A stretch of 64,000 nt of DNA, taken from assembly GCA_025558075.1 (NCBI GenBank), contig JAHLKF010000016.1:186001-250000 (forward strand). Direction: 5' to 3'. Below, piece by piece: positions 25,023 through 34,803 of this stretch. This DNA comes from Gaertneriomyces semiglobifer (taxonomy: Eukaryota > Chytridiomycota > Chytridiomycetes > Spizellomycetales > Spizellomycetaceae). The position numbers were made by a program, and so were the translations under genes. Positions within the stretch are counted from its first letter, which is position 1. The number at the start of each line of letters is the position of its first letter. The notes beneath the pieces were generated by a model. The model did not search any database. It was not told where the DNA came from and saw only the letters and a program-made list of their open reading frames with translations.

Positions 25023-27864
25023 TCATGCGTTTCTTCGCGCGAATGCCCAGACACAACCGTCACGTCGTAATGTTTGTTCCAAAACCCGCAGCTTGCGAGG
25101 AGAGAGTAAGTTGCCCGACAGATCGACGACACAGTTGCGGGAATGTCCCTTATTCAGCGCAACATGCAGTGCTGTTGCACCATCATCGGTTATGTTGTTT
25201 TCTTTGAGTCCAAGATACTGTAACGAACATGCTGGCTGGTTCACCAAGGACGTGAACAGCAAAGCACTCTCGTCGCCGAGTTCTTGCGAAGAGAGATCCA
25301 GATACTGCAGCGAATGTCGGCCCTGGCGCATCGACGAAAGGAGCAACTGTAATCCTCTATCGCCAAGCCTCTGCGACGACTCCGTACCATTCAACAGTAA
25401 CTTCTGAATTTTCACGGTTTTGGAGAACAGTATGGTCGCCAATGCATGCACGGCAGCTGGCGCGCACATCAACCCTCCAAAATCCCATTCCTCTACATCA
25501 ATTTTGCGACGTTTGTCATGAGCCTCTTCCAGCAGGAGAGTACCGAAATCTACCACACTTCGTGGCAAAAGTGCAGTATTAGCTAGTGCCAGTCGGTGCA
25601 TTTTCCGCGTAGTCAAGACAGGTGTGAGAGACAGTATCACAGCGTTTAGATTTATATTGCTCAAATCCAACGATGTAATGGATGTATTGGCCGCGACAGC
25701 GGCAAGTACACTGGTTAATCCGTGGGTCGTAAAGGCGTTGCCGCCTATGTTGAGGGACGCAAGATGTGTTGCTGACGGGATATAAGTCGATAATAGCCGC
25801 GCAATGTCAGGGGTATGCCCGGCAATTGCGGAGGGAATGTGCAATGTTCTAAGGCTTCGCGGTAGAGATGTGATGAATGAGGCTTGAACCGGAATTCCTG
25901 GCATTGCCAGGTGATGGACGTCGCCAGATATGAGGGAGATGGAGTGGAGAACCTCTACCCAGAGCAGACCTTTGGAGCCTGTCTCCAACCGCAAGTTCAA
26001 TGGTGTATGGCGCGGTGGGGGTCTCCCGGCTTCCGCAACGGCAGTCTCTCGTCGCAAAGACATTACTGGTTGCCTGGCAGGCGGCCAGCCACTGGTGCCA
26101 CTCGACTCCGTACTTTTAACGCAAAGTTTATCTTGCCCATTCGCCGAGGTGGTGGAATCTACCCGGTCTCTATCATCTCTTTTGGTTGCGAATATGTCTT
26201 CGGGCATTGCAATTGCATCTCGGCAAACAAATGTCCACGCAATATCCGTACGGCTGCCTCTCATGCATGCAACTATGGTATCGACAATCCAAAACTGAGA
26301 ATATTCAACATGAACGAACAGCCTTTGCAATCCTTTCAAGATTTCAAGTATCCTTGCCCATTGCTCTTTCTGGATCTTGGGCGCCCTTTCTGTGATGACA
26401 ATTTGAAGGTCCGTCAACGCCGAGGATTCTGTTTCAAGTATCCGTAACATTTTCTCACTGACTAACCCGCCTTTCAAACACTCTTCAATATAAAATTGCA
26501 CGCATTTACGTCGCGCAAAGTCTGCAATCGACTCTCCCATGCGAGGTAACGCAATCGAATGCTCCGCCAGGTGAGCATGTATGCGCATCAAGTTGCGGAT
26601 CCAAGTGGAAGCAGTGTTCACAAACGGCTTTTCCACACTTCTCGAATGACATTCGTAAGTTTGCAGAAGATCGTATTCCACTGCGCAAAGGTCTCCGATG
26701 CTCAAACGCTTCAGAACCTCGCGTATTAAGGGGGTCGCAAGATCGCCGAAGCTGGATATGTCTAGTCTCCTCCGCAACTTCATTAGCAAAGTCACCATTA
26801 CTTCCGCGGCACTATGAAGAGCCCTGGTGCTCACCTTCTGTATTTGATGCCGCTGTAGCGGCACATATCTCGACAAGCCCAGGTAAGTCGAAGTACAAGG
26901 CGGCATCAATGAGGTCCAAGACGAGCTCAAAGCACGGCACAAATGGCACTGGTTTTAATGGCGGAAGAGAGTGTGGACTTTTAGGCATTGAAGGCGCACG
27001 TGTTGGGTCACTGAAAGTCGTGTACCATAGCCAGTACAGATACTCCACAATCTCAGATAACAATTCATTGTCAAATGAAGAGAATCTAATATATCCTTGC
27101 GTTCCCTCAAGGAAAGAAGCTGTGGCGGGTATACCAATAAGAAAAGGGTCTTTTCTTCTGTCAAAACGGAACCTACCGGATGAAGAGTAAATGTGCTTGA
27201 TTGTGCTGGACATGAAAGCCACTGATACAGGAACGCGCTCTGCCATTCCCATTGGTGCATCAAACGAGTCTGAAGATACCATTTGGATCCAGTTGTCGTT
27301 TTGATGGTACTCTGTGCAATATTCTCTTATTTGGTCTCGTATCTCCGTTTGGCCTTTGATCGATTCGTTTGCTACGTGCTTTATCGAGGATGGTAAGCAG
27401 GGCGGAGAATGTTGGCGTTGGCATAATGGCTCTACTGTTGTTGATGCCATCAGATTTCCAGGAGTAACAAGAGTCGACAACAGGCTTTGAATGTTTCCCG
27501 GATCCTCTTCATGCTGGAAATCCTCTTTAAAAGAAGGTACCGTACGGACCTTCTTCACATTCCTGACAAAAGCTTTTTCAGAAGGGCTGGCGGATCGTAA
27601 ATCTTCCAGTTTCTCAGCATCCAGATCTACACCAGCCTGTATAGTGGATCCGGCATGCCAGTGTGCCTTGCGCGGAAGGGCGGATGGCTTAGGCCTTAGT
27701 TTCGCAAGCCGCCCCGGATTCCTTCTCTTCGAAGTGAATCGATCATCTTGCGAGGTGCCCGAAGATATGCTACTTCCTGAGTTGAGCCTTCCCTGGGACG
27801 GGTCTACAAGCTTAGTATTGAGTGGATCTACGTATCTCACAGCACGTATGCCTGGATGTAGCAT
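25023..27864 (-). CDS. Elongin-C-like (Skp1/POZ-fold) domain fused to leucine-rich repeats
   Basis: Probable substrate receptor or adaptor of a cullin-RING ubiquitin ligase; the role is inferred from domains. Two exons (26835-27864 and 25023-26761) join in frame to 922 residues. Residues 1-190 are disordered. About residues 192-335 resemble elongin C: WIQMVSSDSF (compare KLISSDGHEF), AFMSSTIKHIYSSSG (compare LTSGTIKAMLSG), then IRFSSFDNELLSEIVEYLYW and FELVLDLIDAALYFDL. Right after the junction, FGDLATPLIREVLKRLSIGDL resembles an F-box/VHL-box-like helical motif. The C-terminal half has leucine-rich repeats of the RI/ribonuclease-inhibitor type (LASLNIGGNAFTTHGL, LTSLDLSNINL, LQYLDLSSQELGDESA, LQYLGLKENNITDDGA). 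The acceptor CTAG was chosen among several because it alone keeps the frame. Confidence 0.72.
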
Positions 27865-28453
27865 CCTACTCAACCGGTGCGCAATTCTAATTAGGATCTA
27901 CCAAAACTGCGTAAGAAGTCTTGCTCATATCAGCATGATGTATCATGGAGAGCCGCAGGACGGTTCTGATCCCGCTATTTAATCAACATCGACTGCCCAG
28001 TGGGAAAAAGCTGTCAACGCGCGAGCGGAGTTGCTGACGCAAGCATTCTACACGTGACCGTCCCCTCGTAATTTCTCGCCCAGATCATTTCCCACTGTCT
28101 CGCATTTTCCCTGCATTTTGTACATACGCAACTATCTTTCAGTCCGCACCGTACTCTGAGACGAGTCATATTCGACGAGACTGAGAAAACAGAGGGCAGG
28201 ACTACGGACACTTTCCAATCAGCGCTTGTTGGCACAGGATAAGGACGAGACTTCCGGTTTTCTCACGAACTTGCTACGAAATCAAGTTCGCCCTAGACGC
28301 CCGATAGTTCACGTACTGCGCTCCTTATTCATCTCCTTGAAGACTCGCGGTTCCGCATTTCGTGCACGCTGAATATCTACTGCGGCTTTCCTGCCTATTG
28401 GCAATCAGATTGACATACCCCTGATTTCACATATCAAGCGCGAAATTTGTACG
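27865..28453. promoter_or_regulatory. Divergent intergenic region
   Basis: There are 589 bases between divergent starts (elongin-C-LRR on minus, RRM-repeat protein on plus). A 73-codon minus frame (28014-28235) with a CxxC-like CVCTKC stretch is present, but has no recognised family. Confidence 0.4.
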
Positions 28454-30562
28454 ATGATGGCCATAGCGTCTCCCCCATCTCCAAACACGAGCAATATTCT
28501 TTACCTGCGTATTCCACGCGACCATGACCATGTTTCTCTACGAAAGAATCTCGTGGCTACGGTTCCCGGAATTTCGCGTACCTTTTTCGCTCCCAAGAAC
28601 GTATTCCTCATATTTCCCTCCGATAGAAAAGCATCGCGAGCAATGGAAGTTATTTCCGACTCGCTAGGGCTCACAGCTGAGTATGCGCGCACAGAGCTAC
28701 CGAAACACGTTAACGGGCTTCCAAGGATGCTCTACGACAACGAGCCCAGTGCTGGTTTACTACTCTCCTTTCCCCGATTCTTCAATAGAGAACTCATAGA
28801 GAGGCTCTTGAGCGAGCTTGAAGGCTATGAAGTTATTAATGGGCGAACGGCGCGGTTTAAGGACGCGTTCCATGCGATGGAGGCGATGACAACCTTGAAT
28901 ACGACGACGAACATACACGCCGACTTTGCGCGATGGCCGGAAGGCGAGGATGAGGAGGCCGTAATCCTCTCGCGAACGAAGGACATCAAAGGGCACCCAG
29001 AATGCTTTTTAGTGGAGGGGGCACCGAAACGGTCAAGACTTTACTCAATGATGAGCTTGCTACGACTTTTCATGCACTACCGAGGTTTTGCCAAAATATC
29101 ATATCAACCAGGCGGCGTTTGCTTTTTGGATTTTGAAGATGCAGCATCAACGAAAGCCGCAATAGCGCGTATACGAGCGACTACTCCCCTGCGAATAAAG
29201 CCGGCGACTGAACGTCCACCCAATCCGGGACACCTTCCACTCCTTCGACCCTGTTCCTCAATATTTGTACGCGTGGAGCCCTTTATGAATGCGAAGGATG
29301 TTATTGCGTTGTTTGAGGTCATGGATGGGTTCAAAAGTATTCGGTTTCCTACAGAAAACTACTGCATAGTTGACTTCAAGACTGTAAATTATGCGCAACA
29401 AGCTGTAGAGGAGCTACGGCATCAAACAAATTTGGTCGTCAATTTCGCAAAAAGAGGCGAGCGGAATCCAAATTTGCCCTCTACGGGCAATCCAGCGGAA
29501 GACGAACAACTACATCAACAATTTCAACAACAGCAACATGAACAGCAGCCTGGAGATTTGCCTGGTGTGCGGGTGCGAAACATACCAATTGGTGCCAACC
29601 CGAGGGAATTGTTTTCAATATACGACGGGTTCAGACACCTCATATGCGATGATGACGGGAGCCTCGTTGGATTGTATGAGTCAATGGGCAACGCGAAAGC
29701 GGCACTTTCCGAGCTGCGCCGGTCACTCAGTAGCGAACCAAAGTTCACATACGCATCTGCGCCACGACCTTACCGAGCTCGTGAGATGGGACCATCAACG
29801 GTACTTTACATAGGATTACATCCCTCATTGACGGACGGACAGTACAAACGGTGGCTGAGTTTCTATAAAGGATTTGTCGATTTCAAAGCAATGACTACAA
29901 GCAGTGGCGACAGATTTGCCCTTGTGCAGTTTGCGTGTATGAATGACTCGCAGCAGGCGCTTGAAGACCTGTTACTCACGACAAACTTGAATGTGAACTA
30001 TTCCAAACGAGGGGATGCCGCGCTTGACCGAGACGCTGGACGCCGAAGCGGTCGTGAAATTAATTTATCCCTTCCATCGCTCGGAAGCGGGGCCTCATCC
30101 CGCGAGTCACTGATATCCGGTGGGGAGGTTGATGACAGCGGAAGCAGCAACCCCCGAGCCACGTTACACCTTGCGTCGCTTCCTCACAACAAGGCGCAAT
30201 TGAAGAACGTCCTGGTGACTGATCTGAAAGCGCAACGTGTGGTGTACAAACGCACATTGAGGAATGGGGGTGCAGAGTATTGTTTCGTGATATTCTCGAA
30301 CATTGAAGAAGCCACGCAAGCGCTCCCGCGAATACTTGCAAGATGGCCTGGTATAAGCGGCAGCTTTGCCAAGCATGAGTACGTAACAGAGTCACCAAGA
30401 TCCTCTACAGGTCTTGAGGCAGCTCTGAAGCATGGCGAAAAGGAAACGAGAACAGCAGGGGGAAGTCCGATCCGCCGCCCGTCCGCAGTAGGCAGAGCAT
30501 GCGCGGACGTGCAGGGAACAACAGGATCCGAGCAACGGAGGAGTAGAGTAGTAGGAAACTAA
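28454..30562 (+). CDS. Multi-RRM-like protein with seven degenerate repeats
   Basis: Probable RNA-binding protein; no family was recognised. A single exon encodes 702 residues (a second in-frame ATG follows one codon later). Reading down the protein I find seven units that look like diverged RRMs, each with an N-terminal hydrophobic strand, a helix, a strand pair and an alternating alpha-beta end: about residues 14-79, 97-160, 182-250, 270-340, 372-440, 448-525 and 569-645. Units 4 and 6 end almost alike (LVVNFAKRG and LNVNYSKRG), and several share a (Y/M)xGF core (YRGF, MDGF, YDGF, YKGF). Canonical RNP1 aromatics are mostly missing. A Gln-rich linker lies at about residues 355-368. The C-terminus is basic and disordered. 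It has no introns, unlike most neighbours. Confidence 0.75.
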   Translation: MMAIASPPSPNTSNILYLRIPRDHDHVSLRKNLVATVPGISRTFFAPKNVFLIFPSDRKASRAMEVISDSLGLTAEYARTELPKHVNGLPRMLYDNEPSAGLLLSFPRFFNRELIERLLSELEGYEVINGRTARFKDAFHAMEAMTTLNTTTNIHADFARWPEGEDEEAVILSRTKDIKGHPECFLVEGAPKRSRLYSMMSLLRLFMHYRGFAKISYQPGGVCFLDFEDAASTKAAIARIRATTPLRIKPATERPPNPGHLPLLRPCSSIFVRVEPFMNAKDVIALFEVMDGFKSIRFPTENYCIVDFKTVNYAQQAVEELRHQTNLVVNFAKRGERNPNLPSTGNPAEDEQLHQQFQQQQHEQQPGDLPGVRVRNIPIGANPRELFSIYDGFRHLICDDDGSLVGLYESMGNAKAALSELRRSLSSEPKFTYASAPRPYRAREMGPSTVLYIGLHPSLTDGQYKRWLSFYKGFVDFKAMTTSSGDRFALVQFACMNDSQQALEDLLLTTNLNVNYSKRGDAALDRDAGRRSGREINLSLPSLGSGASSRESLISGGEVDDSGSSNPRATLHLASLPHNKAQLKNVLVTDLKAQRVVYKRTLRNGGAEYCFVIFSNIEEATQALPRILARWPGISGSFAKHEYVTESPRSSTGLEAALKHGEKETRTAGGSPIRRPSAVGRACADVQGTTGSEQRRSRVVGN

Positions 30563-30939
30563 ATGTGTTACCCGCTGTATACTCTTCTCATATTCCTATC
30601 ACGTGACTACTCTGTTATTGATAATGTCCCTTTGAAAGGGCGGGCCCCCATTTTGCATCGATGATGCATCGCCATTTCCACATCTCCATTTTCAGCATCG
30701 ACAAGAGGTTGATTGCGAGGAGGAGGGTGCGAGTGCTGCGTGGGTGTGTAGATGCACCAGTAGGGAAGGCCCATCATCCAGGCAGACGAACGACACGCAC
30801 CGCACGGACAGGCAGGAATAGAGCGAGCTGAGAATTACGCATCACTTGAGAAGGAGTAGGCTAAGAATAGCAGCAGACATTTCTAAAAGGCTGCCAAGAC
30901 CAAAAATCGAAGTAAAAAGCGACTGGGCTTCGCTCTCCG
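30563..30939. other. Intergenic, carrier promoter
   Basis: The 377 bases between two plus-strand genes are G/C-rich near 30720-30800. No TATA box or repeat was recognised. A frame at 30846-31133 overlaps the carrier in another frame and is treated as a shadow. Confidence 0.4.
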
Positions 30940-32244
30940 ATGGAAAACGGGTCCCAGAAGCGAGAGTCAGATTTTTCACTACCTCCCACTACCGCATCAA
31001 CGTTCTCAGCAACGACGGCATCACCGAGACCACCAGCAAGTGCTGCCGAATGGCTACCATTTTCGCCACCACTGCGTTACAATGGCCAGATTGCACAGTT
31101 TGGAACGGTGGGTGCGCTCACCCTCATCGATGAGATGCTCATGCCAGCCGGCGTCGCGGGGGACCAGCTCACAGAGACGGTCGACTTTTCGCGAAACCAA
31201 TTCCGTAATACCCTCGCTGGAGCCGTAGCTGGCTGCGTCTCCGCAATTATCACATGCCCTCTGGATGTGGTTAAAATACGACTTCAGAACCAGCAGGGTC
31301 GGACGAATGGCGGTTCCACCTCTAGACAAGGAACGATATCCATGTTGAAAAGCATATGGCGCACTGAACGCATTCGTGGATTGTACAGAGGTCTTGGCCC
31401 GACCATGTGTGGATACCTCCCGACTTGGGCTATCTACTTCTCGGTATATGAATGGGGAAAAACTACGGTGTTCAATGGAGAACAGGGTCTCACCGCAAGT
31501 GTTGTGGCAGCAATGATGGGTGGATGTGCCAGCACTTTGGCGACGAATCCTTTGTGGGTCATTCGGACGCGAGTGATGACACAGCCTTCTCGACCAACCG
31601 TCGGGGCACCTTACTACTACAGCTCAACCCCTGAAGCCTTTAATACCATCCTTCGCACAGAAGGCATCCGTTCACTGTACCGGGGTCTTGTCCCATCCCT
31701 CTTTGGCGTCGCTCACGTAGCATTCCAATTTCCGCTATACGAGACCCTCAAAGCTATGCTTTCTCCCGCGGATTCGCCACCTTCCACCGTCTCAATCCTC
31801 ATCGCCTCCGCAATCTCCAAGATGACCGCCTCCATTATCACCTATCCGCATGAAGTTATCCGAACCAGATTGCAGACATCGCTTGCGCCGACCTCCGCTA
31901 CTCCACCAGCCTCTGTAGTGAGAGCTACCAGTTTAACGGAACCTAGCCTGCACCCTCCGCGACCGGCACCCCACTTCCCTTCATCCGTCCGCCTCTTTTC
32001 TGTAATTCCGCTTCCATCCGTCGCACGCGGGTTTCAATCCCAATCGGCCCATCCGCCACCACCAGCAGTTGAAAAGCCTGTTATTGCCTCGAGAAGAAGC
32101 TATTCCGGTGTCATACAGACTGCGAAGGCCCTCTTTATCGATGAGGGTTGGCGGGGATTCTATAAGGGTTTAGGAACAAATCTTGTACGTACGGTACCGG
32201 CGAGCGCGGCGACTATTTTGACATTCGAGCTGTTGAGGGCTTGA
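30940..32244 (+). CDS. Mitochondrial carrier, NAD+/pyrimidine-nucleotide (NDT/Yia6) type
   Basis: Six-helix inner-membrane carrier of the SLC25 family. A single exon encodes 434 residues. The three carrier signatures are plain: PLDVVKIRLQ, PLWVIRTRVM and PHEVIRTRLQ, each at the end of an odd-numbered helix. Subfamily-like segments match yeast NAD+ carriers Yia6/Yea6: YRGLGPTMCGYLPTWAIYFSVYEW, YRGLVPSLFGVAHVAFQFPLYE, and FYKGLGTNLVRTVPASA. The N-terminal 85 residues and a Pro/Ser-rich stretch of about 65 residues between the third signature and the last helix pair are extra compared with typical carriers of about 300 residues. The ATG at 30940 is the first in frame. Folate/FAD (SLC25A32) or pyrimidine (SLC25A33/36) transport are alternatives; the motif set alone does not fix the substrate. 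Confidence 0.85.
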   Translation: MENGSQKRESDFSLPPTTASTFSATTASPRPPASAAEWLPFSPPLRYNGQIAQFGTVGALTLIDEMLMPAGVAGDQLTETVDFSRNQFRNTLAGAVAGCVSAIITCPLDVVKIRLQNQQGRTNGGSTSRQGTISMLKSIWRTERIRGLYRGLGPTMCGYLPTWAIYFSVYEWGKTTVFNGEQGLTASVVAAMMGGCASTLATNPLWVIRTRVMTQPSRPTVGAPYYYSSTPEAFNTILRTEGIRSLYRGLVPSLFGVAHVAFQFPLYETLKAMLSPADSPPSTVSILIASAISKMTASIITYPHEVIRTRLQTSLAPTSATPPASVVRATSLTEPSLHPPRPAPHFPSSVRLFSVIPLPSVARGFQSQSAHPPPPAVEKPVIASRRSYSGVIQTAKALFIDEGWRGFYKGLGTNLVRTVPASAATILTFELLRA

Positions 32245-32718
32245 ATGCCAAGTGTTGCCTGCTGGTGCAGTTTTCCATTTCATCATCTGCCATAGATCAT
32301 GACGACCGCCCCCTTTTGTGGATTTAGTGTAGTGTAGTGTGGTATTGGCGGGTTCGTATATTGTACATAAACGCTTTAAAAATTCATATCATTTCCAGAC
32401 ATTGGGTATGAGCATGGCTGCCAAGTTGAACCTTAGTGTGTAAACTAGTTCTTCATTTCCACACCAGGGCCTATTCTTCGCGCAAGAGCTTGTGCAGGTT
32501 GCTCCTCAAAGAGTTGGCTGGCTGGTGGCCGTGCATGCATGGTATTTGTATGTGGTGGCGGTGGGATGCCCATCTTGCAGGTTGAATGTATGCATCAAGA
32601 ACACAGCAAGTGTCATTACGCGTCAAGCCGACGTCAGCCGAAAACCAAGCAACACACTACCTGCAAGCGCTGGATATAAAAGCGAGCCCTTGCATCGCAC
32701 AGTTCCGCAGTTTCCCAA
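32245..32718. other. Intergenic with candidate TATA promoter
   Basis: The region follows the carrier stop. It has a short TAGTG repeat run near 32326-32341 and a TATA box at 32675 just before the next small gene. No gene was seen in the rest. Confidence 0.45.
32675..32682 (+). promoter_or_regulatory. TATA box of the small gene at 32719
   Basis: TATAAAAG lies 44 bases before the ATG at 32719, a plausible distance for a short 5' leader. Few other genes in the window show such a clear TATA element, which suggests regulated or stage-specific transcription. Confidence 0.5.
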
Positions 32719-33149
32719 ATGTCAACTCAATCAACGATGAAGCAGTCCGTAACATCTCCTGGGGAGGACTCCCCGCAACAACAGCGCGACCAGCTGGAAC
32801 CACAACCTGACCTTCACCCTGCCTTGCTTCGGCAACACATCAACGATCCCGCACACTGCCAATGTTGTAATGGGAAGAAAGAGCAATGTTCTGCATCAAA
32901 GATCCAAGAGAAAGAGGTGGCGACATCGTGAGTATCTTCCGGAATTTCATGGGATGAATACACTATGCAATTGAGGCTGACCCTCCGTGCTATCGTAGTA
33001 GTACCCAGACCCCTACCGCACCCAAGCATGAGCATCTTGACTGCTACCCAACCGTCGTACGTGCGATAGAAAACAGCAATCAGGAAGGACTAAAGCAGGA
33101 GCTAAGATGGGTAGAGCAACACACCGATCTTGACAAAGCACAGAACTAG
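32719..33149 (+). CDS. Small two-exon hypothetical protein
   Basis: Not recognised. Two exons (32719-32927 and 32999-33149) joined by a 71-base intron (GTGAGT...ATCGTAG) give 119 residues. The first exon is Gln/Pro-rich and carries a compact Cys/His cluster, INDPAHCQCCNGKKEQC; the second ends in a charged helix (NQEGLKQELRWVEQH). Splicing restores an open frame through three otherwise blocked segments and ends at a TAG, and a TATA box lies 44 bases upstream. These together support a real gene. The four Cys and one His could bind metal or form disulphides; no signal peptide is visible. It is convergent with the next gene (145 bases between stops). Confidence 0.6.
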
Positions 33150-33294
33150 CGTTCAGGATGTACTCTTGAGATTAAAGGCGTTTTTGGTGGGAAGCCAATG
33201 TAAATAGGTAGATAAAACAAATCCTATCGTATCATCCAAAATGATCAAAAGTATTACCATGAGCAGAAATAAAAAGTCGCCCGGCGTATATCGT

Positions 33295-34803
33295 TCATTC
33301 CTCTCTGGCCCCCAACGATGCGCTGATTCGCCTCGCCAAGTCCACGCTTCTGACTCTCGCCTCCCGTTCTCGTCTCATTTCCTCGCTGAGCGAAGGAATC
33401 CTGGTCGCAAACAGGGTCCCCTCGTCTGCGGTCTGTATAAGAAGCTCGGACGGCGCGTTCATACGAGATACGTATGGTGGGAAAGTGGTTCTCCATTCAG
33501 TGATCGTCGACGCCGCACGGGAAGGCAGGATGCGCCAGAAGAGCTCGACAGCGGAAGGATGAAAGAAGGTCTTGGGCGGATTTGGAATGAAAGAGAATTG
33601 GTTCGGGACGTACGGAAACTCGTCGTCCGAGTCATTAGCGGGATCGTTGAGTTGGGTATAAGAGGGTAAACTATGACTGCGAAGTTCAGTTCGTGGGATT
33701 CCAGCATTCAGTGGGGTTTGTGCCGATCGTGAAGGCGTCCATGGGCGGACTGCCATCGAATTCGCAAAGCCTCCACCATTGCTTCGTAGCCCGGCAATCA
33801 TATCCGGACTGTGAGTGGGCATTAGGATGAACCCATCATCTAACGCCGTCATGGGCTCATTGCTCGCGGATAGGCTAACGCTGCAGACTCCACGATCTTT
33901 CCATGCGCCTGCTAATGCGACCATCTCGACGTCGTCTAGACCAGGAAAATCAAACAACGGCTGATAGGCTTTCTTCCTCTCGATGACCACACTGTTGGCA
34001 AGAAAGTCAAGCCTCGTCTTACGCATTGGGTGTATATTTCTTTTCAAACTCTCCGCTTGCTCTAAAGCGTCGTGCCAATACTCGCTGCCGAGATCAATCC
34101 CGGGATCAGTGCTTTTCCATTCCGCGATCTCACCATCAGTCACCTGGTACTCTGTTCTCCGCGTCTCGTCGACCCGTTCAAACCGGCTCGCTCGTCTTCG
34201 TCGCGGTTTGACCACAGACCCATCATCAGCTTCCGCGGCCTTCTTGACGCTCTGCCTCCTCGACCTTGCTTGTGGCGGACTCAACGATTCCGGTTTTCTC
34301 AGCTCCGATGGTGGTCGTCGGAAAGACTGTCGTCGCGGTCTTGATATATGGTCTACTTCATCAACATCTGCCTCAACTTTAGCCTCCACCAAGCCCGGAG
34401 GAAGGCGAATGCTCACACTTTTTCGTCGCTTATCAATTCCGTCAACCGCCTCGGGAACAGCGATCGTTAGAGTCGATAAAGTGTGCACTCCAATTCCAGA
34501 TTTCAGATCTCCTTTCTCCTCCCCATCCTCGTCAGTCGGTTCCGCGGCGGCTGGAACGCCCACGCAACTAGGTACTTCTCCAGTTTCTTCTCCTGATAAC
34601 TGTGCTATTCGCGTGGTGTCATCTCCTACAAGCTTTCTCGGTTTTCCTGGTAAATGTCCAGAACAGGATCGAGTACGGATAGGCGACCGGGCGCGGTTGA
34701 GACTCTGACGCCGTTTGAGTGCGGTGATGGTTGGGTCCTCTAACGTCACTTCGGACCTTGACATGGGGGATTCGGAATCCATTCCGCTTAGTTTATCAAC
34801 CAT
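33295..34803 (-). CDS. Basic, mostly disordered hypothetical protein
   Basis: No family was recognised. A single exon encodes 502 residues from the ATG at 34803; the frame further upstream offers only TTG. The N-terminal half is rich in Arg, Ser and Pro with repeated basic patches (RRKSVSIRLPPG, RPRRQSFRRPPSELR, RSRRQSVKKA, KPRRRRASRF), each a possible R-x-x-S kinase site. The second half has a more structured look: EIAEWKSTDPGIDLGSEYWHDALEQAESLKR, then FDFPGLDDVEMVALAGAWKDRGV, and a C-terminal acidic-then-helical part. Such a layout suits a cytoskeletal or nuclear regulator, but this is only composition. Codon use looks like that of its neighbours. Confidence 0.6.
   Translation of the reverse strand: MVDKLSGMDSESPMSRSEVTLEDPTITALKRRQSLNRARSPIRTRSCSGHLPGKPRKLVGDDTTRIAQLSGEETGEVPSCVGVPAAAEPTDEDGEEKGDLKSGIGVHTLSTLTIAVPEAVDGIDKRRKSVSIRLPPGLVEAKVEADVDEVDHISRPRRQSFRRPPSELRKPESLSPPQARSRRQSVKKAAEADDGSVVKPRRRRASRFERVDETRRTEYQVTDGEIAEWKSTDPGIDLGSEYWHDALEQAESLKRNIHPMRKTRLDFLANSVVIERKKAYQPLFDFPGLDDVEMVALAGAWKDRGVCSVSLSASNEPMTALDDGFILMPTHSPDMIAGLRSNGGGFANSMAVRPWTPSRSAQTPLNAGIPRTELRSHSLPSYTQLNDPANDSDDEFPYVPNQFSFIPNPPKTFFHPSAVELFWRILPSRAASTITEWRTTFPPYVSRMNAPSELLIQTADEGTLFATRIPSLSEEMRREREARVRSVDLARRISASLGAREE

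Noticed and set aside
28014..28235. 73-codon minus frame with a CVCTKC stretch
   Set aside because: It is too short and isolated; the Cys pattern alone is not enough to name a zinc-binding family.
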